Shown here: piece by piece, positions 7,711-15,148 of the stretch
Numbering within the stretch: the stretch's first letter is position 1
Layout of the letters: the number at the start of each line of letters is the position of its first letter
Assembly: GCA_019423005.1 (NCBI GenBank)
Contig: JAHZCF010000110.1
Location: 1 to 23,066 of the forward strand
Reading direction: 5' to 3'
Length of the DNA stretch: 23,066 nt
From: Haemophilus sp.
Lineage (GTDB): Bacteria; Pseudomonadota; Gammaproteobacteria; Enterobacterales; Pasteurellaceae
The notes under the pieces: model-generated
Database searches by the model: none
Seen by the model: only the letters and a program-made list of their open reading frames with translations
Told to the model about the DNA's origin: nothing
Made by a program: the position numbers and the translations under genes

Positions 7711-9105
7711 ATGAATTATTTTTTTACTTTTTTCCTTCAAGCACTTTTACCTTTTTCATTATTGCTCGGTGTTTATCACAGTAAACAATCCACTGTAAGT
7801 GCAAAAAAAATAATTTGGCTTAGCCTATTCGGTTTTATTGCCGGTATCGTACTGCGCCTTAGTTTACCTTCGGGACAAATAACCAATTTAATCGTCAATA
7901 CAGTGATATTGGCGCTATTGATTATCTTTGCCTTATGTTTAATTTTCGGCAAAGGTCGCTTACCTGCCTTTTGGCAAACGGTATTAATGCTCATCGCGGG
8001 AAGCTTCTGGGCAAAAGATCCCAACATTACCGCTCTCGTTTCTACTGATGTTATCAATACCGATTCGATCTTACATATAAGTGCGGTCATTTTTGCCTTT
8101 GTTTTTTGTTTATGCTTACAAGGCTGGATCTATTTACTTCTAAAACAAGCGGTAAAAACACAACAAAAATCAACCGCACTTTTAAAAGGTGCCATTAGCC
8201 TTCTCTTAGTTTGCTTGCTTGTGCCACTTATCGGTGAACTCTTATTAATTTTAATGAAGCTTCAAGTGCTTGAACTCACCAAACTACGTTTAAGCTTTGT
8301 TGCGAAATCAGGCGAAATAACTCGCTGGTTAAATTACATCTGTGCCGCCTTATTCTTCGTTGTACTTACCATCTTCTACGGCAAAATTCATTTATCACGC
8401 AAGCAACAAGTTAATGCGACACAAGAACCCATTGAAAAACGCCAAAAATTGGCCGCATTGCGTACTTCCTCTCGCTTACTTGGGTGGGGATATTTGGCCG
8501 TAGCAATTATTTTTGCCACGCAGCTTTATTGGGAGCAGATTGCTTCTCGTCCACCACAACTTTCAGAAGCTATTCCTCTGACCTTAGATGAAAAGCAACA
8601 AGTCCATATTCCAATTGAACAAGTAAAAGATGGCAAATTGCATCGTTTTGTTTGGATTGCTGATGACGGTAAAGCCGTGCGTTTCTTTGTCATTAATCGT
8701 CAACCAGATAAATTGAGTCTAGCTGCGGTATTTGATGCCTGCTTGCTTTGTGGTGACCAAGGTTATGTGATGGAAGGTAACCAAGTGGTTTGTGTTGGTT
8801 GCGGTGTACATATGTTTATTCCATCTATTGGTAAACCGGGTGGCTGTAATCCTGTACCAATTGAAGATTGGCAACAAACTGAGACTGAAATTCTCATTAA
8901 TCGAACCAGCTTAGAAGAAGGGTTAAATTTATTTAGCACGATTGTTGAAATCGATGTAAAAGATCCGATTAGTGGTACCCAAATGAAAAACACTAAAACG
9001 GAGCACAAATATAATTACGAAGGTAAAACTTACTTCTTTGAAAGTGAGAAAAATCTTGATTTATTCCGTGATAACCCTGAAAAATATTTAGGTAAGGGGG
9101 AATAA
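7711..9105 (+). CDS. FtrD-like (DUF2318) membrane protein with two CxxC pairs and a degenerate YHS-like C-terminus
   Basis: This 464-residue protein belongs to the membrane Fe-S/FtrD-like family (Cj1660 position in Campylobacter), thought to pass electrons during iron uptake. About eight hydrophobic segments span residues 1-275. A soluble, probably periplasmic part follows, with C344-x2-C347 (CLLC), C361-x2-C364 (CVGC) and C379 in PGGCNPVPI. The last about 50 residues resemble a YHS metal-binding domain (DPISG at 418-422, YNYEGKTYFFESEKN, FRDNPEKYL), but the YHS cysteines are replaced by Ser and Glu/Asn. The ATG at 7711 has no visible Shine-Dalgarno sequence, and an out-of-frame ATG just upstream stops at once. 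The stop overlaps the next start (TAATG). Cluster type and electron donor are unknown. Confidence 0.85.
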   Translation: MNYFFTFFLQALLPFSLLLGVYHSKQSTVSAKKIIWLSLFGFIAGIVLRLSLPSGQITNLIVNTVILALLIIFALCLIFGKGRLPAFWQTVLMLIAGSFWAKDPNITALVSTDVINTDSILHISAVIFAFVFCLCLQGWIYLLLKQAVKTQQKSTALLKGAISLLLVCLLVPLIGELLLILMKLQVLELTKLRLSFVAKSGEITRWLNYICAALFFVVLTIFYGKIHLSRKQQVNATQEPIEKRQKLAALRTSSRLLGWGYLAVAIIFATQLYWEQIASRPPQLSEAIPLTLDEKQQVHIPIEQVKDGKLHRFVWIADDGKAVRFFVINRQPDKLSLAAVFDACLLCGDQGYVMEGNQVVCVGCGVHMFIPSIGKPGGCNPVPIEDWQQTETEILINRTSLEEGLNLFSTIVEIDVKDPISGTQMKNTKTEHKYNYEGKTYFFESEKNLDLFRDNPEKYLGKGE

Positions 9106-10445
9106 TGCTAGCAAGAATGTTATTTCAATCTTGGCGTTTTAGCATTAAACGTAAACTGTTGGCCGTGATTACTATTTTCTTAGCGGCGGGCTTAATCTCT
9201 GCACTCTTGGCTGTATCCATTGATATTGGCGATAAAATGGCAAAAGAGCTCAAATCTTACGGAGCCAATATTTTAGTTGAGCCTGCAAGTAATGCCGCCC
9301 TGCCTGATGAACTTAGTCATAACGCAGATTTGAGTAGTCAAGATTTTCTCGATGAAAAAGAACTGCCGAATATTAAAGATATTTTCTGGCGAAATAATAT
9401 CGTGGGTTTTGCACCGTTATTAGGTGCAGATGTAAAAGCGGAAACGCTTTCCGCAAATACTCATGAAAAATTAACCGCACTTGGACAAATTAATGTGCTG
9501 GGTACGTTTTTTGATCATAACATCCCTGTACCAGATGAAGATGATTACCATACAGGACAAAAAATTATTAGTCCGTATTGGCATGTGCAAGGTGAATGGG
9601 TCAACGATCTTGAAACACCTGAAGGAGAATTTATTCCTGCATTGATTGGTGAGCAGTTAGCTCAACGAACTGGCTTAAAGCTAGATGATAAAATCCAGCT
9701 TCGCTATCAAAATAATGAGCTAGATAATCAAAGTGCGGTCGAAATTACCGGTATTTTATCCACGGGTGGTGCTGAAGATAATCAATTAGTTATGCCGCTC
9801 AATGCTGTACAAAAATTACTGAGTTTGGAAGGAAAAATTCAATCAGTTAAAGTCTCCGCGCTTACCGTACCTGAAAATGATCTTTCTCGTAAAGCACGTG
9901 CCAATACCGATGCATTGGATGCTGAAGAGTACGATCGCTGGTATTGTACGGCTTATGTCTCATCTATTTCACATCAGTTAGAAGAAGCTATTTCTGGTGC
10001 CATTGTTCGCCCTATTTGGCAGGTTGCAGCTTCAGAAGGTGTGGTCATTGGTAAAATCCAGTTATTGTTGGCAGTCGTTACTCTTGCCGCCTTAATCGCC
10101 GCAGCCATGGGGATCGCCTCATTAATGAGTACAGGGATCATTGAACGCTCAAAAGAAATTGGTTTGATGAAAGCCTTAGGCGCCTATCAATGGCAAATTG
10201 CCTTATTATTTTATTGTGAAGCCATTATCAGTGCCTCAATCGGTGGTTCGCTTGGTTGTATTGCAGGTTGGGGCTTAGCAAGATTTATTGGCGCTGCGCT
10301 ATTTGGCGTACCACTGAGTTTTGCTTGGATTGTAATTCCTTGCGTATTGATGCTGTCTATTTTAATTGCTGTAGTGGGTACATGGTTCCCTGCCCATCGA
10401 ATTGCCAAACTTTACCCTGTGGAGGTGCTCTATGGCCGCCAATAA
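9105..10445 (+). CDS. FtsX/MacB-type ABC transporter permease (first of two)
   Basis: This 446-residue inner-membrane protein has the MacB/FtsX/LolC layout: one N-terminal helix (about 17-38), a large periplasmic domain (about 40-310), and three C-terminal helices within about 312-432, with the cytoplasmic coupling stretch ERSKEIGLMKALGA between the first two. Together with the next permease and the ATPase it would form a heterodimeric type VII ABC unit, matching the Cj1661-Cj1663 genes of the Campylobacter p19 locus. Type VII transporters usually drive periplasmic mechanical work or efflux, not import through the membrane. How this one helps iron uptake is unknown. The start shares one base with the previous stop. 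Two uptake sequences (9474, 9731) lie inside. Confidence 0.9.
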   Translation: MLARMLFQSWRFSIKRKLLAVITIFLAAGLISALLAVSIDIGDKMAKELKSYGANILVEPASNAALPDELSHNADLSSQDFLDEKELPNIKDIFWRNNIVGFAPLLGADVKAETLSANTHEKLTALGQINVLGTFFDHNIPVPDEDDYHTGQKIISPYWHVQGEWVNDLETPEGEFIPALIGEQLAQRTGLKLDDKIQLRYQNNELDNQSAVEITGILSTGGAEDNQLVMPLNAVQKLLSLEGKIQSVKVSALTVPENDLSRKARANTDALDAEEYDRWYCTAYVSSISHQLEEAISGAIVRPIWQVAASEGVVIGKIQLLLAVVTLAALIAAAMGIASLMSTGIIERSKEIGLMKALGAYQWQIALLFYCEAIISASIGGSLGCIAGWGLARFIGAALFGVPLSFAWIVIPCVLMLSILIAVVGTWFPAHRIAKLYPVEVLYGRQ

Positions 10446-11565
10446 AAGTATGTTTTGGCGTTTAATCTTCCAAGCATTACGCCTACGTTTACAGCGGGTA
10501 TTTATTATCTTCTCTGCGCTGACTGTTGGTGCGTCCATTGTGACGGCAATGGCAGCGGTCTATTTCGATATCAATACTAAAATGAGCCAAGAGCTCCGTA
10601 CCTTTGGGGCAAACTTTTACATCGGTGCAGCCAATGGTGGATTGATGAAAGAACGCCAATTAAAGCAAATTCTGCACAATGCACCGGATAATTTTATCAC
10701 CGCTGCCAGCCCTTATTTATATGGTGTTGCACGAAGTGATTTAGAAAAAATTGTGATTATGGGCGTGTGGTTTGAAGATATGCGAGTGCTCGCACCTTAT
10801 TGGCAAATTACCGGCTCAGCCATTAATGTGAATTTTGATGATCGCAATGCCATGATTGGGAAAACCTTAGCAGAACGCCTTAATTTAGGTGTTGGAAGTA
10901 AATTAACTCTATCTAAAAATGCGGTTGAAAAACATGAATTCACGATAAAAGGTATTGTTGAGGCAGGTGATGCCACTGACAACATGTTAATCGTGAATTT
11001 AGAGTTTGCCCAAAATTGGTTGGATAAAGAAGGATTAGCCAATAATGCCTTGCTCAATGTAAAAAATGAACAAGGTAATGTCGCACAATTTGCCCAAGAT
11101 ATTATGCAACATCAACCTGATCTGACTGCCCGACCGATTAGAAAAGTCTCTGCTTCGGAAGGACAGATTTTAGATAAAATTAAGGGTTTGATGGGCTTAA
11201 TCTCGTTGGTCATTTTGATACTCGCCACTCTTTGTGTGAATACCACGTTGATTGCGATTGTTGGCGAGCGAGCAAAAGAATTTGCACTACAAAAAGCCTT
11301 GGGGGCAAAACAGAGCGACATCATTAAACAAATTAGTACCGAGATTCTGATCATTGCACTTTGTGCAATTGTAGCAGGACTGATTCTCGGCTACATCTTG
11401 GCTCAATTACTTGGATTAACCGTATTTAAATCTTACATTGATATGCGTCTACCGGTTATTCCAATTACTATCGTCTTATCGTTATTGGTTGCCTTTATTG
11501 CGGTGATTGTACCAACCAAACGAGCTTTAAATATCCAAACCGCAAATGTGTTAAAAGGGGAATAA
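10432..11565 (+). CDS. FtsX/MacB-type ABC transporter permease (second of two)
   Basis: A 377-residue partner of the preceding permease, with the same plan: N-terminal helix (about 20-40), periplasmic domain, and three C-terminal helices, with the coupling stretch ERAKEFALQKALGA. Its periplasmic domain is some 70 residues shorter than its neighbour's, so the two are not interchangeable. The frame is open from a TTG at 10402, but the ATG at 10432 has a perfect GGAGG six bases upstream and gives a normal membrane-protein N-terminus, so I chose it. It overlaps the end of the first permease by 14 bases and stops two bases before the ATPase, all signs of coupled translation. Confidence 0.9.
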   Translation: MAANKSMFWRLIFQALRLRLQRVFIIFSALTVGASIVTAMAAVYFDINTKMSQELRTFGANFYIGAANGGLMKERQLKQILHNAPDNFITAASPYLYGVARSDLEKIVIMGVWFEDMRVLAPYWQITGSAINVNFDDRNAMIGKTLAERLNLGVGSKLTLSKNAVEKHEFTIKGIVEAGDATDNMLIVNLEFAQNWLDKEGLANNALLNVKNEQGNVAQFAQDIMQHQPDLTARPIRKVSASEGQILDKIKGLMGLISLVILILATLCVNTTLIAIVGERAKEFALQKALGAKQSDIIKQISTEILIIALCAIVAGLILGYILAQLLGLTVFKSYIDMRLPVIPITIVLSLLVAFIAVIVPTKRALNIQTANVLKGE

Positions 11566-11566
11566 A

Positions 11567-12238
11567 ATGAGTGAATTTGTAATTGAAACGCAACATTTAT
11601 ATAAACGATTCGGGCAAGTCACCGCTTTAGAAGATATTAATATTCAAATTCGCCAAGGTGAATTTATTGCGATAATGGGTGCATCAGGTTCTGGTAAAAC
11701 CACGCTGATGAATATTCTGACTGGCTTAGATACAGCTAGTGAAGGTAAAGTCATTTTAGATGGTGTCGATGCGGCACAACTAGATGAAATCGGTCGTCAG
11801 CGTTTCCGTGCAGAAAAAATTGGTTTAGTCTTTCAACAATTCCATTTAATTCCTTATTTGACCGCACTTGAAAATGTGATGCTGGCTCAGCATTATCACA
11901 GTGTGATTGATGAAGCAGCGGCTAAAGCGGTACTCGAACAAGTAGGATTGGGTCATCGTATAGATCACCGTCCAAGCCAACTTTCTGGGGGGGAACAACA
12001 ACGGGTATGTATTGCTCGCGCGTTGGTGAACCAACCACCAGTCATTTTTGCCGATGAACCTACGGGTAACCTCGACGAAAAAAATGAAACGCTTGTACTA
12101 GATTTACTACAAGAATTAAATCGCCAAGGTCGAACCATCGTTATGGTTACACACAATCCTGAATTGGGTGAGTTAACCGATCGTGTTATTTATCTCCATC
12201 ACGGAAAATTTGTAAAAGAGGACATTAATGAAAAATAA
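11567..12238 (+). CDS. ABC transporter ATP-binding protein (MacB/LolD type)
   Basis: The 223-residue cytoplasmic ATPase energises the two FtsX-like permeases before it. It has Walker A GASGSGKTT (38-46), the Q-loop glutamine in VFQQFHL (about 90), the signature LSGGEQQR (139-146), Walker B VIFADE (159-164), the D-loop GNLD, and the switch histidine H196 in VTHN. Length and motifs fit the LolD/MacB/FtsE group. It starts two bases after the permease stop and its end overlaps the thioredoxin-like gene by 11 bases, so it is in the middle of the operon. One uptake sequence (11861) is embedded. Confidence 0.93.
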   Translation: MSEFVIETQHLYKRFGQVTALEDINIQIRQGEFIAIMGASGSGKTTLMNILTGLDTASEGKVILDGVDAAQLDEIGRQRFRAEKIGLVFQQFHLIPYLTALENVMLAQHYHSVIDEAAAKAVLEQVGLGHRIDHRPSQLSGGEQQRVCIARALVNQPPVIFADEPTGNLDEKNETLVLDLLQELNRQGRTIVMVTHNPELGELTDRVIYLHHGKFVKEDINEK

Positions 12239-12707
12239 ATTCGTAAAACTACTCGCCATAAGTGCGGTCATTTTCGGCAGTGTTTCTTGTAAAGATGAGG
12301 TTGCTGCAATTGGTCAAAAAGCACCAGATATTGCAGCCTATGATTTACAAGGTAAAGAAGTAAAGCTTGATGATTGGAAAGGTACTCGTCTACTGACATT
12401 CTGGTCTGAAACCTGTGGTCGATGTGTCGCTGAATTAAAAGAATTTGAAAAATTGGCTGAAGCTAATCCAAATAAAGTTCAGCTCATCGCCATTAACGTA
12501 GATGGCGATAAAGTGGACACCAAAGCCGTGGTTGCCAAACGTCAGCTTACGTTGCCAGTTATCAAAGACCAATTAAAAATCACAGCGGAACGCTATCAGC
12601 TTATTGGCACGCCAACAAGCTTTGTGATTACATCTGAAGGCAATATTCAGGCTAAATATGAAGGGGTAATTCCTGCTGCAGATTTAGATAAATTATTTAA
12701 AGGCTAG
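12228..12707 (+). CDS. TlpA/ResA-type thioredoxin-fold protein, probable lipoprotein
   Basis: A 159-residue secreted thiol-disulfide protein. The N-terminal hydrophobic stretch ends in GSVSC, so C21 could be lipidated, although Ser instead of Leu at -3 makes a weak lipobox. The thioredoxin fold carries the redox pair C63-G-R-C66 in SETCGRCVAEL and the cis-proline P129 in GTPTSF. The front part (KAPDIAAYDLQGKEVKLDDWKG) is typical of the AhpC/TSA-Redoxin-like TlpA group. It overlaps the ATPase by 11 bases and is followed five bases later by a cytochrome c. Campylobacter also has thioredoxin-like genes at this place. It may keep the CxxC pairs of the FtrD-like protein or the haem-binding cysteines of the cytochrome reduced; neither is shown. 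Confidence 0.88.
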   Translation: MKNKFVKLLAISAVIFGSVSCKDEVAAIGQKAPDIAAYDLQGKEVKLDDWKGTRLLTFWSETCGRCVAELKEFEKLAEANPNKVQLIAINVDGDKVDTKAVVAKRQLTLPVIKDQLKITAERYQLIGTPTSFVITSEGNIQAKYEGVIPAADLDKLFKG

Positions 12708-12712
12708 CCAAA

Positions 12713-13036
12713 ATGCAAAAACGAATTTACTTACTCTCTACACTTTTACCCGTTTTAAGCTTTTTATTTGCAACACCCGCGCTTTCTGCCGAAGCTGATT
12801 TAGTGAAAGCAGAAAAGGTATATAAACGCTCTTGTGCTACTTGTCATGGGAAACAAGGCGAAAAACCAGCAATGGGTGAATCAAAAATTATTAATCAACT
12901 AAAACCAGAAGAAATTTCAACCGCACTTTCAGAACGAAAAGCGGGAAATATTACTGGTGCAGGAAGCCCTGCAAAACAACGTTTAAGTGAGCAAGATATT
13001 CATAATTTAAGTGAATATATTCAAACACTAAAATAG
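12713..13036 (+). CDS. Small periplasmic c-type cytochrome (class I-like)
   Basis: This 107-residue protein has a signal peptide (cleavage near LSA-EAD, residue 26) and one covalent haem site C41-A-T-C44-H45. The last helix, LSEQDIHNLSEYIQTL, is the usual end of cytochrome c553/c5-type domains. The region before it, where these cytochromes carry the methionine that binds the haem iron, reads GNITGAGSPAKQR and has no methionine. The only mature methionine is M54, nine residues after the haem motif. The distal ligand may thus be unusual or absent. It closes the iron operon and could take electrons from, or give them to, the FtrD-like protein or P19. It is the last gene before the promoter of the following lipoprotein. 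Confidence 0.88.
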   Translation: MQKRIYLLSTLLPVLSFLFATPALSAEADLVKAEKVYKRSCATCHGKQGEKPAMGESKIINQLKPEEISTALSERKAGNITGAGSPAKQRLSEQDIHNLSEYIQTLK

Positions 13037-13039
13037 TTT

Positions 13040-13068
13040 TTGAAATTTTTTTAAACTAATTTTAAAAT
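13040..13068 (+). promoter_or_regulatory. Strong sigma-70 promoter of the lipoprotein gene
   Basis: TTGAAA (13040-13045) and TAAAAT (13063-13068) are 17 bases apart, each five of six to consensus, in a very AT-rich setting. The start would be near 13075, giving a leader of about 60 bases that includes a small hairpin, GCTTA/TAAGC, at 13086-13102. Confidence 0.6.
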
Positions 13069-13137
13069 GTAAGGTCTTAGAAAGGGCTTAGTTTTTATAA
13101 GCTAAGAAATTTTTTATATATCAATAAAGGATTGTTT

Positions 13138-13752
13138 ATGAACAAATTTACTAAAATCAGTGCAACTGCATTATTTGCATTATTCTTAACTGCTTGTGAT
13201 AAACCAGCAGATAAACCAGCTCCAGCAAAACCTGAAACAACTCAGCCAGCACCAGAAGCTAAACAAGAAGTAGCAAAACCAGCTGAAGCGGCTAAACCTG
13301 CTGAAGCAACGCCTGCTCAAGAGCAAGCTGACTACAACAAATTACTTGAATGGAATGCAAGCCAAGCTCAAGCTCAAATGGCTGCACAACAAAAACTTCA
13401 ATCTGATTTAACTGCTGCGGTTCAAGCAAAAGATGAGAAGAAAATTGAAGAAGCAATCAAAACTTTCAACAAAACTGTTGAAGATACTATCGCAAGCTTA
13501 GATAAATTAGAAGTTGCTTCACCTTCAGTTAAAAGCATCAAAGATCAAAATAAAGAAGTGCTTGCATTATCAAGCGAGTTATTAGTTGATCAATTAAACT
13601 TAGCAACTAAAGCACCAACTGAAGAACAAACTAAAGCTTACCAAGCTAAAGTTGAAAAACTACAAGCTGCAGTAGCTAAATTACAAAAAGACGGCGCTGA
13701 TTTAGCACAAAAATTTGCACCTGCAGCACCAGCTGCTCCAGCTGCAAAATAA
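13138..13752 (+). CDS. Ala/Lys/Pro-rich lipoprotein, unknown function
   Basis: I do not recognise this 204-residue protein. It has a textbook lipoprotein signal: MNKFTKISATALFALFLTAC with a lipobox LTAC and lipidated C20. The +2 residue is Asp (CDK), which in enteric bacteria favours retention in the inner membrane. Residues 21-65 are a Pro/Ala/Lys/Glu tether. The rest is predicted helical and coiled-coil-like, without cysteine, and ends in Ala/Pro repeats. The codons are few and repetitive (GCT/GCA, AAA, CAA), suggesting high expression, in line with its strong promoter. The frame opens at a TTG (13132), but the ATG at 13138 with AAAGGA upstream is the better start. It is monocistronic with its own terminator and may be a spacer or envelope-anchoring protein; that is a guess. 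Confidence 0.8.
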   Translation: MNKFTKISATALFALFLTACDKPADKPAPAKPETTQPAPEAKQEVAKPAEAAKPAEATPAQEQADYNKLLEWNASQAQAQMAAQQKLQSDLTAAVQAKDEKKIEEAIKTFNKTVEDTIASLDKLEVASPSVKSIKDQNKEVLALSSELLVDQLNLATKAPTEEQTKAYQAKVEKLQAAVAKLQKDGADLAQKFAPAAPAAPAAK

Positions 13753-13770
13753 TTAATCGTTGAAGATGAA

Positions 13771-13804
13771 AAAACCTTACTGTAACAAGTAAGGTTTTTT
13801 TTAT
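13771..13804. terminator. Bidirectional terminator between lipoprotein and ATP-grasp genes
   Basis: AAAACCTTACT (13771-13781) pairs perfectly with AGTAAGGTTTT (13788-13798) across a 6-base loop. T runs follow on both strands (TTTTTTTT on plus, TTTTTTC on minus), so it can serve both convergent genes. Confidence 0.9.
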
Positions 13805-13808
13805 TTTC

Positions 13809-14630
13809 CTATTTTAGTATTCTACTTTTCAACACATCCACAAATCGCTCTGTCGCCCCCTCCCAACGATCTAAATATAATGCGGGCTCAATCAATTCTA
13901 ATTCATTCAATAGAAATTGATTGTGAATAATCGTTCCATCTACTCGTGCATAGATAGGCATTTCTGGCAATTTATGTAAAACATGACGTGCTGTTTCAAT
14001 GATATGACTATCAACCTCTACAGGGATAATTTCAACTTTATATTGTGAATTTGCTCGCCATTCATTTTGAGGTGGCTGTCGGCGAATAGCATGACTAAAT
14101 ACACCATTGAAAAAAATCAGACTGGTTTCACCATTTGTCGCCACTTCAGGAATAAAGGGCTGTAACACAACTTGCTCACCATACGCAGAAAGATTGGGTA
14201 ATGCTTCACCTTGTTTGAGTTTTGTTACCAAATTACCACTCTGCCCTACAGCAGGTTTAATGACAAATTCAGGCCAATCTTGGCTTTCAAGTGCGGTCAA
14301 AATTTCAGATGTTTTTGGTGAACAAATAAGGGTTGGGATAACATTGACACCCCAATTCTGCAAATCACATAGATAGCCTTTATGACTATTCCACAACATT
14401 AATTCCGCAGGATTGATGAACGCATTCTTATACTGTTTAATCCATTGAGTAAATTCATCATAAAAATTTGCATAATCCCATGCGGCTAAAGGCAGAATAA
14501 AATGGCTCTGTAATGTTTCTTGCCAAGGTAAAAATTGAGTAGGAATACCTTGATTAGAAAGTTGTGTTTGTACAGAGATAAGATTTTGAGGGGCTGAAGG
14601 ATAAGTTTTGCAAGTGGTAATCGTAAGCAT
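13809..14630 (-). CDS. ATP-grasp domain protein, substrate unknown
   Basis: A 273-residue protein resembling the uncharacterised ATP-grasp proteins whose N-terminus reads like 'TCxxYP...' followed by a Rossmann-like half. Visible features are the lysine in EFVIKPAVGQSGN (ATP-binding sheet and glycine-rich loop), the acidic pair in NGETSLIFFNG, the RVDG-type metal site in IYARVDGT, and ELELIEPALYL, the usual end of the active site with metal-binding Glu/Asn (LLNELELIEP). Such enzymes join a carboxylate to an amine using ATP. The frame extends upstream to 14675, but that part would run into the terminator of the preceding operon and breaks the family pattern, so I prefer the ATG at 14630; no clear ribosome site helps decide. 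Role and substrate unknown. Confidence 0.78.
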   Translation of the reverse strand: MLTITTCKTYPSAPQNLISVQTQLSNQGIPTQFLPWQETLQSHFILPLAAWDYANFYDEFTQWIKQYKNAFINPAELMLWNSHKGYLCDLQNWGVNVIPTLICSPKTSEILTALESQDWPEFVIKPAVGQSGNLVTKLKQGEALPNLSAYGEQVVLQPFIPEVATNGETSLIFFNGVFSHAIRRQPPQNEWRANSQYKVEIIPVEVDSHIIETARHVLHKLPEMPIYARVDGTIIHNQFLLNELELIEPALYLDRWEGATERFVDVLKSRILK

Positions 14631-14654
14631 GGTAAATAATGACTGGTTTAAGCA

Positions 14655-14689
14655 TAAAGAAGATGCGCCAATCATTAAACTGGCGCATC
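14655..14689 (-). terminator. Terminator of the Fur-regulated transporter operon
   Basis: On the minus strand GATGCGCCA pairs perfectly with TGGCGCATC (9 bp, 10-base loop; 14662-14689) and is followed by TTCTTTAT. It lies just after the cupredoxin stop and before the ATP-grasp gene. The T tail is moderate. Confidence 0.65.
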
Positions 14690-14700
14690 GATTTCAATAA

Positions 14701-15135
14701 TTATTTTACTTGAGCAAAATATTTTTCAAGACGACCTTTGTTCGTCATGGATTTTTTCTCAAGGTCTTTCACCACTTTCTCTGCTTGTTCTTTGTTTGGT
14801 AGATTATCACCCACTTGAATCACACCATTCATATTCATTGAACGGTGTACTGGGCAAGTATAAACATAAACACCTTCTTTATCTAAAGTGATCGTGAGTT
14901 CCTGATCTTCTTCAGATTGGAATTTTTGTGCACCTTCAGGAATCGCTTTGCTGTGTACAAAGTGGCTTTTATTTTCTGCACGGAATGTCACCGTATCACC
15001 CGGTTGTACTTTTAAATAACCTGGTTCAAAAACCATTGAGCCTTCACTGTTTGAATTCAACATTTTGATGTCATAATGTGCGGCTTGAGCAGCAAAACTT
15101 AATCCTAATAATGCTGCAAGTGCGATTTTTTTCAT
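14701..15135 (-). CDS. Pseudoazurin-like cupredoxin (type 1 copper protein)
   Basis: A 144-residue periplasmic blue-copper-type electron carrier. The signal peptide is MKKIALAALLGLSFAAQA. The mature chain shows the four type 1 copper ligands in cupredoxin order: His in NKSHFVHSK, then Cys, His and Met in YTCPVHRSMNMNG, with Cys-x2-His-x4-Met spacing as in pseudoazurin. The last 40 residues are a Lys/Glu-rich helical tail, as in pseudoazurins. The frame is open far upstream, into the ATPase gene, but AAGGAA seven bases before the ATG at 15135 and the signal peptide fix the start. It follows the ATPase gene by 13 bases in the same operon. It could supply or drain electrons for metal release or feed the nearby cytochrome c peroxidase; both are inferences. 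Confidence 0.88.
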   Translation of the reverse strand: MKKIALAALLGLSFAAQAAHYDIKMLNSNSEGSMVFEPGYLKVQPGDTVTFRAENKSHFVHSKAIPEGAQKFQSEEDQELTITLDKEGVYVYTCPVHRSMNMNGVIQVGDNLPNKEQAEKVVKDLEKKSMTNKGRLEKYFAQVK

Positions 15136-15148
15136 TTTCATTTCCTTC

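Noticed and set aside
10402..10431. TTG start giving ten extra residues on the second permease
   Set aside because: The ATG at 10432 has GGAGG at ideal spacing; the extension would only increase overlap with the previous gene.
13086..13102. Small hairpin GCTTA/TAAGC as terminator of the iron operon
   Set aside because: Only five base pairs, and it lies downstream of the lipoprotein promoter, so it is more likely part of that leader.
14631..14675. Longer N-terminus for the ATP-grasp protein
   Set aside because: It overlaps the operon terminator hairpin and the added residues do not fit the family start; still not excluded, as neither start has a clear ribosome site.
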